A stretch of 64,000 bases of DNA, taken from assembly GCA_963830385.1 (NCBI GenBank), contig CAWHMD010000002.1:124001-188000 (forward strand). Direction: 5' to 3'. Origin of the DNA: Bog-532 sp963830385. GTDB taxonomy: Bacteria; Actinomycetota; Actinomycetes; Streptosporangiales; Streptosporangiaceae. Below are positions 23,563 through 31,522 of the stretch, piece by piece. A program made the position numbers and the translations under genes. Each line of letters begins with the position of its first letter. Within the stretch, counting starts at the first letter, position 1. Below the pieces are notes generated by a model. That model had not been told where the DNA came from. It was given only the letters and a program-made list of their open reading frames with translations, and searched no databases.

Positions 23563-24998
23563 CCGCCGCCGCCTACGAGACCGGCAACCCGGTGCGGCTA
23601 CCGGACGAGGTAACGGTGCTGAACGCCGGGCTGCCGCTGTTCGCCCAGGCCATCGCCGACCAGGGCCGCCCGGTGGTGCAGCTCGACTGGCGCATCCCCG
23701 GCGGTGGCGACCCGGAGGTGGTGGCGGCCCTGCGGCGGCTGTCCGGTCCCCGGGCCGCGCTGATCGACGCGGCCAACGCCGAGGTCTACCGGCGCCTGGA
23801 CCACGGCGTGCCGCAGGCGGTCGCGGTCCGGCCCGCCGCCGAAGTCATCCCGGCCCTGGCAGGCCAGCGGCTGATCCTGCACAGCGGCCCGGCCATCGAC
23901 TACCGCGACGCCCGCGACCCGCTGCGCCGCTCCATGCGGGCGGCGGTCTGCGCGGAGGGCTGGGCCACCGACCCCGGTCAGGCCGACGCGCTGCTGGCGG
24001 CCGGGCAGGTACGGACCGGCTCGGCCAACCAGCACGAGACGGTGGTGCCGATGGCCACCGCGATGGGCCCGCAGACCCCGGTCTGGGTGGTGGAGCTGGC
24101 CGAGGCCGGCCTTCGCGCCTTCGCCCCGCTCGGCCAGGGCTCGGGCGACGTGGCCTGGTTCGGCAAGGACAGCCCGGGCGCCATCGAGCGGCTGATCCTG
24201 TTGCGCGACGCGGCTGGCCCGGTGCTGGCCGGCGCGCTGGCGGCGACCGGCCCGCTCAACGTGCTGTCATTCGCCGCCCAGGCGGTCGCGATGGGCGACG
24301 ACGTGCACGTGCGCACCCAGGCCGCGACCAACCTGCTGCTGCGCACGCTGCTGCCCGCGCTGGTGCGGGGCACCCATCCCCGCCGGGGCGAGGTGGCCGA
24401 CTTCCTGTCCGCGAACTACCTGCTCTTCCTGAGCCTGGCGATGGCGGCCGCGCGGACCCTGACCCTGTGGGCCGGCCAGGTCGAATCGAGCTCGGTCGTC
24501 ACCGGCATGAGCCGTAACGGCACCGGTTTCGCGGCCTGGCTGGCCGGGCCGGGCGCACCCTGGCAGTACGCGCCGTCCCCGCTGGTCGGCGACGCGCTCT
24601 ACCAGCCGGGCCGCAGCGAGGACGACGCCGCGCCCGACATCGGCGACAGCTCGGTGCTCGAGCTGATCGGCCTGGGCGGCGCCTGCGCGGCCGGCTCCCC
24701 GGCCGTCGCCCAGATGGTCGGCGGCACGATGGCCGACGCCGCCCGGCTGACCGAGCAGCTCGACCTGGTCTGCGTCGGCCGTTCCACCCGGTTCACGCTG
24801 CCGGTCTGGGGCATGCGCGGGTCCCCGGTCGGCGTCGACGTCCGCAAGGTCGTCGAGCTTGGCATCACCCCCAAGGTGACCACCGGGATCCTGCACAACT
24901 CGGACGGCAGTGGCCAGATCGGCGCGGGGGTGGCGGTCGCCCCGATCGAGGTGTTCACCAAGGCGCTGCTCGACCTCGACGCGCGCCTGGCCGGCTAG
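23559..24998 (+). CDS. DUF1116 family protein (AllG/YlbE-like, oxamate carbamoyltransferase component)
   Basis: A 479-aa protein from ATG 23559 (ATGA overlap). The DUF1116 pattern is visible: AVCAEGWATDPGQADALLAAG, NQHETVVPMATAMGPQTPVWVV, GSGDVAWFGKDSPGAIERL, TQAATNLLLRTLLP, a helical FLSANYLLFLSLAMAAARTL, MSRNGTGFAAWL and ITTG-like KVTTGILHNSDGSGQIGAGV. In E. coli the DUF1116 protein AllG works with FdrA (AllF) and a DUF2877 protein to transfer a carbamoyl group to phosphate. An FdrA gene lies 10 kb left, but here DUF1116 is fused into the comA-like operon. It may therefore act on a carbamoylated intermediate of that pathway. Confidence 0.88.
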   Translation: MTAAAYETGNPVRLPDEVTVLNAGLPLFAQAIADQGRPVVQLDWRIPGGGDPEVVAALRRLSGPRAALIDAANAEVYRRLDHGVPQAVAVRPAAEVIPALAGQRLILHSGPAIDYRDARDPLRRSMRAAVCAEGWATDPGQADALLAAGQVRTGSANQHETVVPMATAMGPQTPVWVVELAEAGLRAFAPLGQGSGDVAWFGKDSPGAIERLILLRDAAGPVLAGALAATGPLNVLSFAAQAVAMGDDVHVRTQAATNLLLRTLLPALVRGTHPRRGEVADFLSANYLLFLSLAMAAARTLTLWAGQVESSSVVTGMSRNGTGFAAWLAGPGAPWQYAPSPLVGDALYQPGRSEDDAAPDIGDSSVLELIGLGGACAAGSPAVAQMVGGTMADAARLTEQLDLVCVGRSTRFTLPVWGMRGSPVGVDVRKVVELGITPKVTTGILHNSDGSGQIGAGVAVAPIEVFTKALLDLDARLAG

Positions 24999-25024
24999 CG
25001 CCCGGGCGGGTTTAATGGTGGGCT

Positions 25025-25039
25025 GTCCGCGCTGCGGAC
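25025..25039 (+). promoter_or_regulatory. Short hairpin in the only gap of the comA-like operon
   Basis: GTCCGC-GCT-GCGGAC can form a 6-bp stem with a 3-nt loop in the 62-nt gap before the cyclase gene, where all other junctions overlap. It lacks a T-run, so it is more likely an mRNA processing or stability element than a terminator. Confidence 0.35.
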
Positions 25040-25060
25040 CCCCGCCGGAAAGGACTCGCC

Positions 25061-25831
25061 ATGACCGCCATCGACAGCCTCCTCGCCGCCCTGAGCACCG
25101 GGGAGGCGCGGGTCATCGACCTCACGGCGCCGTTGTCGCCGCAGACCCCGGTGCTGCAGCTGCCGCCACCGTTCGCCAACACGATCCCGCTGTCGCTGGA
25201 GAAGGTCAGCGACTTCGACGACGCGGGGCCGTTCTGGGGCTGGAACAACATCCACCTCGGCGAGCACACCGGTACCCACCTGGACGCGCCCACCCACTGG
25301 GCCACCGGGCGTCACGGCACGCCGGTCGACCAGATCCCGCCGGCCCGGCTCATCGGCCCGGCCGTGGTGCTGGACTTCACCGCAGCGGTGGCCGGCAACC
25401 CGGACTTCCTGCTCGAACCGGAGCACTTCGAGGCCCACGTCGCGGCGGCCGGACCGCTCCCCGAGGGGGCGTGGCTGCTGTTCCGGACCGGGTGGAGCCG
25501 GTTCAACCGGGACGCCGCCGCGTTCCTCAACGCCGACGACCATGGCCCGCACACCCCCGGCGTCTCCCCAGCGGGCGCGAAGTGGCTGGCCGCCTCGCCC
25601 ATCACCGGCTTCGGGGTGGAGACCGTCGGCATCGACGCCGGTCAGGCCGGCGGCATGGAACCGCCCTTCCCAGCGCACAACAGCCTGCTCGGCGCGGACA
25701 AGTACGGCCTGACCCAGCTGCAGAACCTCGACCAGCTGCCGGCGTCGGGGTCGCTGCTGGTGGCCTCCCCGCTGCCGATCGTCGGCGGCACCGGGTCGCC
25801 CGCCCGCGCCCTCGCCATCGTCCCGGCATGA
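25061..25831 (+). CDS. Cyclase family (kynurenine formamidase/isatin hydrolase-like) metal hydrolase
   Basis: A 256-aa protein from ATG 25061 with GGAAAGGAC upstream. The Mn/Zn-binding signature HTGTHLDAPTHW lies near residues 69-80, and DLTAPLSPQTPVLQLPPPF near the start is typical of the cyclase family. WLLFRTGWSRF and FGVETVGIDAG follow as in isatin hydrolase and kynurenine formamidase relatives. These enzymes hydrolyse amides or lactam/lactone-like rings. Its ATGA overlap with the ThDP enzyme implies the two act in sequence. No tryptophan catabolic genes are present, so the substrate is probably specific to this cluster. Confidence 0.87.
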   Translation: MTAIDSLLAALSTGEARVIDLTAPLSPQTPVLQLPPPFANTIPLSLEKVSDFDDAGPFWGWNNIHLGEHTGTHLDAPTHWATGRHGTPVDQIPPARLIGPAVVLDFTAAVAGNPDFLLEPEHFEAHVAAAGPLPEGAWLLFRTGWSRFNRDAAAFLNADDHGPHTPGVSPAGAKWLAASPITGFGVETVGIDAGQAGGMEPPFPAHNSLLGADKYGLTQLQNLDQLPASGSLLVASPLPIVGGTGSPARALAIVPA

Positions 25832-27459
25832 CCCAGAACGTGGCCAGCGTGGCCGGCTCGGTGCTGGCCGGCCTGGGGGCCGGGCACACGTTCGGCGTCG
25901 TGGGCAGCGGCAACTTCGAGGTCACCAACGCCCTGCGGGCCGCGGGGGTCCCGTTCACCGCGGCCCGGCACGAGGGCGGGGCCGCGTCCATGGCCGACGG
26001 CTACAGCCGGCTGGCGGCCCGGCCGGCCGTGCTCACCCTGCACCAGGGGTGCGGCCTGACCAACGCGATGACCGGCATCGCCGAGGCGGCCAAGAGCCGC
26101 ACCCCGATGATCGTGCTGGCCGCGGACACCGCCGGGGCGGCGGTTAACTCCAACTTCCGGATCGACCAGGACGCGCTGGCGGTCAGCGTCGGCGCGGTCG
26201 CGGAGCGGGTGCACAGCCCGGCGTCGGCGGTCGCCGACATCACCCGGGCGTTCCGGACGGCCGTCCACGGGCGCCGGACCGTCGTGGTCAGCGTGCCGCT
26301 GGACGTCCAGGCGGCCCCGCTGGACACCCCGCTTCCCCTGGCCGCCATGGCACCGCCGGACCCGGCCCGGCCCGCCGCCGCGGCCGTCGAGGACTTGGCG
26401 CTGCTGCTGGCGGCGGCCGAGCGCCCGGTCTTCATCGCCGGCCGGGGCGGGCGGGGCGCCGGGCCGCAGATCGCCGCCCTGGCCCGGCAGGCCGGGGCCC
26501 TGCTGGCGACCTCGGCGGTGGCCAACGGCCTGTTCAACGACGACCAGTTCAACCTGGGTATCTCCGGCGGCTTCGCCACTCCCCTGGCCGCCGAGCTGAT
26601 CGCCGGTGCCGATCTCATCGTCGGCTGGGGCTGCGCCCTGAACATGTGGACGATGCGCCACGGCACGCTGATCGGCCCGGCCGCCAAGGTCGTGCAGGTC
26701 GATGACGACCTGGCCGCCCTGGGCGCCCACCGCCCCGTCGACCTGGGTCTGCTCGGCGACTGCGCGGCCACCGCGGCCGATGTCCTCGACGCGCTCACCG
26801 AGCCCCGGGCCGGGTACCGGACCGCCGCGATCGCGGCCCGGCTGAACGAGCGGCGCTGGTGGAACGAGACCCCGACCGGCGACCTCGGCACCGCGGACCG
26901 GATCGACCCGCGGGAGTTCAGCAAGGCGCTGGACCGGGTGCTGCCGGCGCTGAGGGTCGTATCGGTCGACTCCGGCAACTTCATGGGCTATCCCAGCGTC
27001 TACCTGCGGGTACCCGACGAATTCGGGTTCTGCTTCACGCAGGCGTTCCAGTCGGTCGGGCTCGGGCTGGCCAGCGGTATCGGCGCGGCGCTGGCTCAGC
27101 CTGGCCGCCTCCCGGTCATCGCCACCGGGGACGGCGGCTTCCTGATGGGCGTGTCCGAGCTGGAGACCGCCGTGCGGCTCGGCCGGCCGATGGTGGTCGC
27201 GGTCTACGACGACGCTGCCTACGGCGCCGAGGTGCACCACTTCACCGGGGCCGACCACGGCGCGGTCACGTTCCCCGACCGCGACCTGGCCGCGATCGCC
27301 CGCGGCTTCGGGGCGACCGGAGTCACCGTCCGCACCCGGGACGACCTGGCCGCGGTCGGGGCCTGGGCCCGCGACCCGGACGGAGTCCTGGTCATCGACG
27401 CGAAGATCGCCAGCGATGGCGGCTCCTGGTGGCTGGCCGAGGCGTTCAAGGGCCACTGA
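25828..27459 (+). CDS. Thiamine diphosphate-dependent enzyme (acetolactate synthase / 2-oxoacid decarboxylase-like)
   Basis: A 543-aa protein with the three-domain ThDP layout. N-terminal PYR domain: FTAARHEGGAASMADGYSRL, with the conserved cofactor-activating Glu. Central domain: PVFIAGRGGRGAGPQIAAL. C-terminal PP domain: IATGDGGFLMGVSELETAV, starting the GDG motif and ending in YDDAAYG, where Asp-Asp stands in place of the usual Asn-Asn. Family activities are decarboxylation or carboligation of 2-oxo acids. Beside a phosphosulfolactate synthase, decarboxylation of a sulfonated oxoacid comparable to sulfopyruvate decarboxylase is an appealing guess, but sequence alone does not establish it. 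Last gene of the operon; its end overlaps the convergent gene by 14 nt. Confidence 0.87.
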   Translation: MTQNVASVAGSVLAGLGAGHTFGVVGSGNFEVTNALRAAGVPFTAARHEGGAASMADGYSRLAARPAVLTLHQGCGLTNAMTGIAEAAKSRTPMIVLAADTAGAAVNSNFRIDQDALAVSVGAVAERVHSPASAVADITRAFRTAVHGRRTVVVSVPLDVQAAPLDTPLPLAAMAPPDPARPAAAAVEDLALLLAAAERPVFIAGRGGRGAGPQIAALARQAGALLATSAVANGLFNDDQFNLGISGGFATPLAAELIAGADLIVGWGCALNMWTMRHGTLIGPAAKVVQVDDDLAALGAHRPVDLGLLGDCAATAADVLDALTEPRAGYRTAAIAARLNERRWWNETPTGDLGTADRIDPREFSKALDRVLPALRVVSVDSGNFMGYPSVYLRVPDEFGFCFTQAFQSVGLGLASGIGAALAQPGRLPVIATGDGGFLMGVSELETAVRLGRPMVVAVYDDAAYGAEVHHFTGADHGAVTFPDRDLAAIARGFGATGVTVRTRDDLAAVGAWARDPDGVLVIDAKIASDGGSWWLAEAFKGH

Positions 27460-28435
27460 GGGCGCCGGCGGGGAGCTCGGGGAGCTGGATCTCGGCGTAG
27501 ACGGCGCGGTGGTCGCTGCCGGGGATGGTGTGCACGGAGGTGGCGAGCACCGCGCAGCCGCGGTCGGCCAGCACGTGGTCCAGGGTGAGGAGCGGGTCCT
27601 TGCCCGGCATGCCCCAGGTCGGGTTCAGCGAGTTGCCGGTGGCCAGCGCGCTGTCGGCGTAGCCGAGCTTGAGGATCTTGCGGAACTCGGCGTGGTCGAG
27701 GGTGGCGTTGAAGTCCCCGGCCACGATCCGCGGCAGCTGGCCGGGCGGGGTCAGCGAGGCGAGCTCGTTGCGCCAGCGGGCGGCGGCGCCGCGGTGCTCG
27801 GAGGCCGGCGGGCAGGGGTGCATGCAGATCAGCTCGGCCCGGTAGCCGTCGGGCAGCTCGGCCACCGCGGTCGGCTGGGCGGCGTGGATCGGCGCCAGCG
27901 GCGGGCCCTCGCTGAGCGGGAACCGGGAGTAGATCCCGGAGCCGCGCGGGCCGCCCCGCAGCTCCTGCTGAGTGTACGGCAGCAGGTCATCCAGCCCGGC
28001 CTGCTTGAGGCGGGTCACCGCGTCGGCGGTCAGCTCCTGCACGAACAGCACGTCGGCGTCGAGCCGGCGGACCCGGTCGACGAGGACCTCGGCGTCGCCC
28101 CGGCCGAAGAACATGTTGGAGGTGATGACCCGCAGCCGCGGGCCGCAGGCCCCCGGCTGCCACTTCGGGAGCTTGCGCGACTGCAGCACGACGCCGAGCG
28201 CGGCGGCGGCGACCGCGGCCGTCGCGGCGGCCTTACGCCGCCCGGCCAGCCGGATCCCCAGCGCGGCCAGCGGAGCCGCCTTGGTCACCTGGGGCGTGAA
28301 CGACATCAGCAACGGCAGGGCCGGGTTCTCGATGCGGTCCACCCGGTCGGCCGAGCCGACCCGGGCTGCCGCGTAGGCCGCCAGGCCGCCGGCGACGATC
28401 CAGGAACCACCCGTCAATGCGCGAGACTTGATCAT
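27446..28435 (-). CDS. Endonuclease/exonuclease/phosphatase family protein, membrane-anchored
   Basis: About 329 aa from ATG 28435 with AAAGG upstream; a GTG at 28465 is an alternative. An N-terminal hydrophobic region (GGSWIVAGGLAAYAAAR and ATAAVAAAALGVVLQ) suggests one or two membrane segments. The EEP domain follows: VITSNMFFG (Asn), DVLFVQELTADAV (catalytic Glu), GDFNATLDH (Asp-Asn pair) and PGSDHRAVYAEI (terminal Asp-His). The active site is complete. Substrates range from nucleic acids to phospholipids and sphingomyelin; none is indicated here. It is convergent with the metabolite operon and not part of it. Confidence 0.88.
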   Translation of the reverse strand: MIKSRALTGGSWIVAGGLAAYAAARVGSADRVDRIENPALPLLMSFTPQVTKAAPLAALGIRLAGRRKAAATAAVAAAALGVVLQSRKLPKWQPGACGPRLRVITSNMFFGRGDAEVLVDRVRRLDADVLFVQELTADAVTRLKQAGLDDLLPYTQQELRGGPRGSGIYSRFPLSEGPPLAPIHAAQPTAVAELPDGYRAELICMHPCPPASEHRGAAARWRNELASLTPPGQLPRIVAGDFNATLDHAEFRKILKLGYADSALATGNSLNPTWGMPGKDPLLTLDHVLADRGCAVLATSVHTIPGSDHRAVYAEIQLPELPAGALSGP

Positions 28436-28502
28436 GACCTTTGATCCGGCAGCTGCCACGGTCACAGCCTATGGCCAGGGCCTGCGGTCAGTGCTGGCCT
28501 GG

Positions 28503-29105
28503 TCAGGCGCTGAGCAGGCGGGTGGCGTTCAGCCAGACCGTGAACCGGTTGACCCGGTCCGGGTAGGCGGCCAGCGTCGCGGCGAAGAACTCCAGCCGGG
28601 TGGGTCCGGGCGCCAGCAGCCGGGCCCCGTCGTCGAGGTAACGGCGGGTCTCGGCGATGTTGGCGGGCGCGTCGGGGCGGGCGGCGTCCTTGTGCCCGGC
28701 GACCACCGCGGCCGGGCGGAGTGACTCGACGACGTCGAGCGCCCGGTGCCAGCCGTCGAAGCCGCCGTTCGGGGTCTCGGCCAGGTACTGGTGCACGTTG
28801 TTGTAGACGACGTCGCCGGCGGCCACCAGGCCGATCGAGGGCGCGTGGAGCACGGTGGTGTCGTCGGTGTCGCTGTGCCCCGCCTCGACCGGGACGAGCG
28901 GGTGACCGTCGACGGTGAAGCCGCCGTCGGGGACCGGCTGGGCCAGCAGCGGCGGGTCGACCAGCACGGCCTCGGCCGGGCCGTAGATCAGCGTGTGGGA
29001 CAGCGGCGACCAGCGCGGCCGCTCGCCGTTGGGCATCGGCTGGCCGGCGGCGGGGAGCAGCCCGGAGACCTTGACGTCGTACTCGAGGGTGCGGTTGGCG
29101 GGCAT
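28503..29105 (-). CDS. MBL-fold hydrolase-like protein with an internal deletion
   Basis: A 200-aa protein from ATG 29105, with GAGGT upstream. The start (SPLSHTLIYGPAEAVLVDPPLL) and second half (GGFTVDGHPLVPVEAGHSDTDDTTVLHAPSIGLVAAGDVVYNNVHQYL, VVAGHKD) match MBL-fold proteins of about 270-300 aa. The stretch that should lie between them, with the HxHxDH metal motif, is missing: LVDPPLLAQPV runs straight into PDGGFTVDGH with the frame intact. The first metal site is therefore gone and catalysis is unlikely unless the family copes without it. This looks like an in-frame deletion allele or a decaying gene. Confidence 0.8.
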   Translation of the reverse strand: MPANRTLEYDVKVSGLLPAAGQPMPNGERPRWSPLSHTLIYGPAEAVLVDPPLLAQPVPDGGFTVDGHPLVPVEAGHSDTDDTTVLHAPSIGLVAAGDVVYNNVHQYLAETPNGGFDGWHRALDVVESLRPAAVVAGHKDAARPDAPANIAETRRYLDDGARLLAPGPTRLEFFAATLAAYPDRVNRFTVWLNATRLLSA

Positions 29106-29232
29106 GGTGACCTCGCAGTTCTCGCGGTTTTGACTACCGGCTGACGCGAACGCGATGCGTACCGTCAGCTGAGCCAGGCCGGAGTGAGAAAGGTCACCCT
29201 GACCAGGCTGGGGGAACACCGGGCCTGCCTGG

Positions 29233-29880
29233 CTACCGGGGCCGGTGTGAGCTGCCGTCCTCCAATGCTGACATAATTAGAGGAGGTTTAGCTCTGTCAA
29301 ATAAAGCGCCTGAGATGGTGTCAGCCCGCTTGCGGGCGCGGGAAGCACGCAGGTTGGCGATGTTGCCGCAGGTCCGGGTGTCGTGCCAGACGCGGGAGCG
29401 GTTGGGTGAGGCGTCGTAGAAGCAGGCCCCGCACGGCGGCGCCGCACACACCTTGAGCCGCGGCCAGTGGCCGCGGGCCTGCGCGAGCAGGGTCTCGGCC
29501 GAGGCCAGCGCCCGGATCGCCCGCCAGCCGGATTCGAACGGCTCGTAGCCGACCACACCGTCCGGCCCGCTGGTCAGCAGGATCCGGGCGGCGATCTCGG
29601 GGCGCGGCCGGGGATCTGTCCCCGGCCCCGGCCGGGCCCGGGCACGCAGCGTCTCCCGCAGCAGCTCGCGGTGGTCGCGCAGCGCGGGCAGGTCGCCGTC
29701 GTCGAGCTCGATCGCGGGCGCCGGGCCACCGGTCGCCGCCGACCAGGCGGCGAGCGCGCCCCGCAGCCACACGCGGGCCTGCCCTGCGCCGGCCAGCGGG
29801 TCGGGACGGTGGCCGGCCGCCGTGTTCACCAGGTCCTGGACGAACCGCAGGCCGCCGGGCGCGGGAGCGAGGTTTGACAT
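29233..29880 (-). CDS. CGNR zinc-finger domain transcriptional regulator
   Basis: A 215-aa protein. The N-terminal ABATE-like domain starts FVQDLVNTAAGHRPDPLAG. The C-terminal zinc-binding part has KVCAAPPCGACFYDASPNRSRVWHDTRTCGN followed by IANLRASRARKR (cysteines at about 145, 150, 153 and 172). The usual CGNR reads CGNI here, losing the arginine. These proteins are predicted stress-responsive regulators in actinobacteria. It is upstream of and in the same direction as the truncated MBL gene, and divergent from the ammonium transporter, which it could control, although no direct evidence links them. Confidence 0.87.
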   Translation of the reverse strand: MSNLAPAPGGLRFVQDLVNTAAGHRPDPLAGAGQARVWLRGALAAWSAATGGPAPAIELDDGDLPALRDHRELLRETLRARARPGPGTDPRPRPEIAARILLTSGPDGVVGYEPFESGWRAIRALASAETLLAQARGHWPRLKVCAAPPCGACFYDASPNRSRVWHDTRTCGNIANLRASRARKRADTISGALFDRAKPPLIMSALEDGSSHRPR

Positions 29881-29944
29881 AGCTGGATCTTAGCTACTTA
29901 TGTCGACCGGTCGTGGCTCCGCAGCCCTGGTTCAACCCTGTTCG

Positions 29945-29981
29945 GTCACACGTTTTCCGGTTTTGGAAACGAACCCGAAAC
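29945..29981 (+). promoter_or_regulatory. GlnR-like boxes upstream of the ammonium transporter
   Basis: GTCAC (29945-29949) is followed by GAAAC at 29966-29970 and 29977-29981, the latter two separated by exactly 6 nt. Actinobacterial GlnR sites are built from GTnAC and GAAAC half-boxes with 6-nt spacers, so this is a plausible but imperfect GlnR site. The segment includes GGAAACGAA, shared with two promoters of the metabolite cluster. Confidence 0.5.
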
Positions 29982-30077
29982 ATTGGGACGGCTTTGTTCA
30001 TGGCCAGGAAATGAACCGGTGAATTTTGCGAAACCGCCTCTGCTCAGCCTGTGGAGCGGACGGCAAAGGAGACATAA

Positions 30078-31402
30078 GTGAAGCTTGATTCCGGATCGAC
30101 CGCGTGGATGCTGGCCAGCACCGCGCTGGTCCTGCTGATGACGCCTGGCCTGGCCTTCTTCTACGGAGGCATGACCAGAGCCAAGACCACCCTGAACATG
30201 ATGATGATGTCGTGGATCGCCATCGTCACCGTCACTATCGCCTGGGTGCTGTACGGCGATTCCCTGTCGTTCGCCAAGGGCAACTGGTTCATCGGCGGCT
30301 TCGCCTTCCTCGGTGAGCACGGGCTCGTCGGCAGCGACACCCGGGTCAACGGCATCCCCGACCTGATCTTCTCGGCCTTCCAGCTCACGTTCGCCGTCAT
30401 CACCGTGGCGCTGATCAGCGGCGCGATCGCCGACCGGACCAAGTTCGGGGCCTGGGCGGTCTTCACCGTGGCCTGGGCGACGCTGGTGTACTTCCCGGTC
30501 GCCCACTGGGTCTGGGGCGGTGGCTGGCTCAGCAGCCTCGGCATCGAGGACTTCGCCGGCGGCACCGTCGTGCACGTCAACGCCGGTTCGGCCGGCCTGG
30601 CGCTGGCGATCGTGCTCGGCAAGCGGCGCGGCTGGGGCAAGGACCCGATGCGCCCGCACAACCTGCCGCTGGTGCTGCTCGGGCCGGCCTGCTGTGGTTC
30701 GGCTGGTTCGGCTTCAACGCGGGCTCGGAGCTGGCGGCCGACGGGACCGCCGCCCTGGCGTTCATGAACACCCAGATCGCGACCGCCGCCGCGGCCGGCG
30801 GCTGGCTGCTGGTGGAGCGCTACCGGGACGGCAAGCCGACCACCCTGGGCGTGGCCTCGGGCGCGGTCGCCGGGCTGGTCGCGATCACCCCCGCCTGTGC
30901 GTTCATCGCCCCCTGGGCGGCCATCGTGCTCGGCCTGCTGGCCGGGGCCATCTGCTGCTGCGCGATCGGCCTGAAGCACAAGCTCGGCTTCGACGACGCG
31001 CTCGACGTGGTCGGCGTGCACCTGGTCGGCGGCGCGTTCGGTGCCATCTCGCTGGGCTTCCTGGCCGCCTACCCGATCGTGTCCAGCCAGCACAAGGGAT
31101 TGCTCTACGGCGGCGGTGTCAGGCAGCTCGGGGTGCAGGTCCTCGGGCCGGTCGCGGTCGGCTGTTACTCGTTCGCGGTGGCCTGGATCCTCGGCAAGAT
31201 CATCGACAAGACGATGGGCTTCCGGGTCTCCGAAGAGGACGAGACCACCGGCGTCGACCTCACCCAGCACGCCGAGACCGCCTACGACTTCCTGATCACC
31301 CAGCTCGGTCACGCCTCCAGCCCGGCCATGCACGGGGCCGGGCGGCCGCCCGCCACGGCCGACGACGATGCGGAACCGGACGCGCTCACCAGAACCCACT
31401 AA
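30078..31402 (+). pseudogene. amt: Ammonium transporter Amt, frameshifted
   Basis: The first 203 residues (MTPGLAFFYGGMTRAKTTLNM, SFAKGNWFIGG, FPVAHWVWGGGWL, GTVVHVNAGSAGLALAIVLG) match Amt/MEP channels, including the ammonium-pathway histidine in VVHVNAG. At about 30683 the frame slips. The other frame continues LLWFGWFGFNAGSELAADG through DVVGVHLVGGAFGAI, with the second pore histidine, to the end at 31402. Restoring one G (CTCGGGCC to CTCGGGGCC) rejoins both halves into an about 440-aa, 11-TM protein. Either it is a recent pseudogene or a sequence error; the downstream half shows no other decay, which favours error or very recent loss. GlnR-like boxes precede it; no glnK or glnD follows. 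Confidence 0.88.
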
Positions 31403-31416
31403 CCGGTACCGCCCTG

Positions 31417-31456
31417 GGGCTCCTCCTGGCTCGCCCGGCCGGGAGGAGCCCTTTCG
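31417..31456 (+). terminator. Rho-independent terminator after amt
   Basis: GGGCTCCTCC (31417-31426) pairs perfectly with GGAGGAGCCC (31442-31451), followed by TTTCGGGTT. It lies 15 nt after the amt stop. Confidence 0.8.
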
Positions 31457-31522
31457 GGTTCTGGCACGATCGGGCAGGAATGAAGAAGCGCTGGCCGGGG
31501 CGCCGGAACTAGCGTCGGTGAC

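Noticed and set aside
6598..27459. The Nit1C nitrilase
   Set aside because: I searched the cluster for the nitrilase Glu-Lys-Cys pattern and found no such gene in the window, so the locus is not a complete canonical Nit1C cluster.
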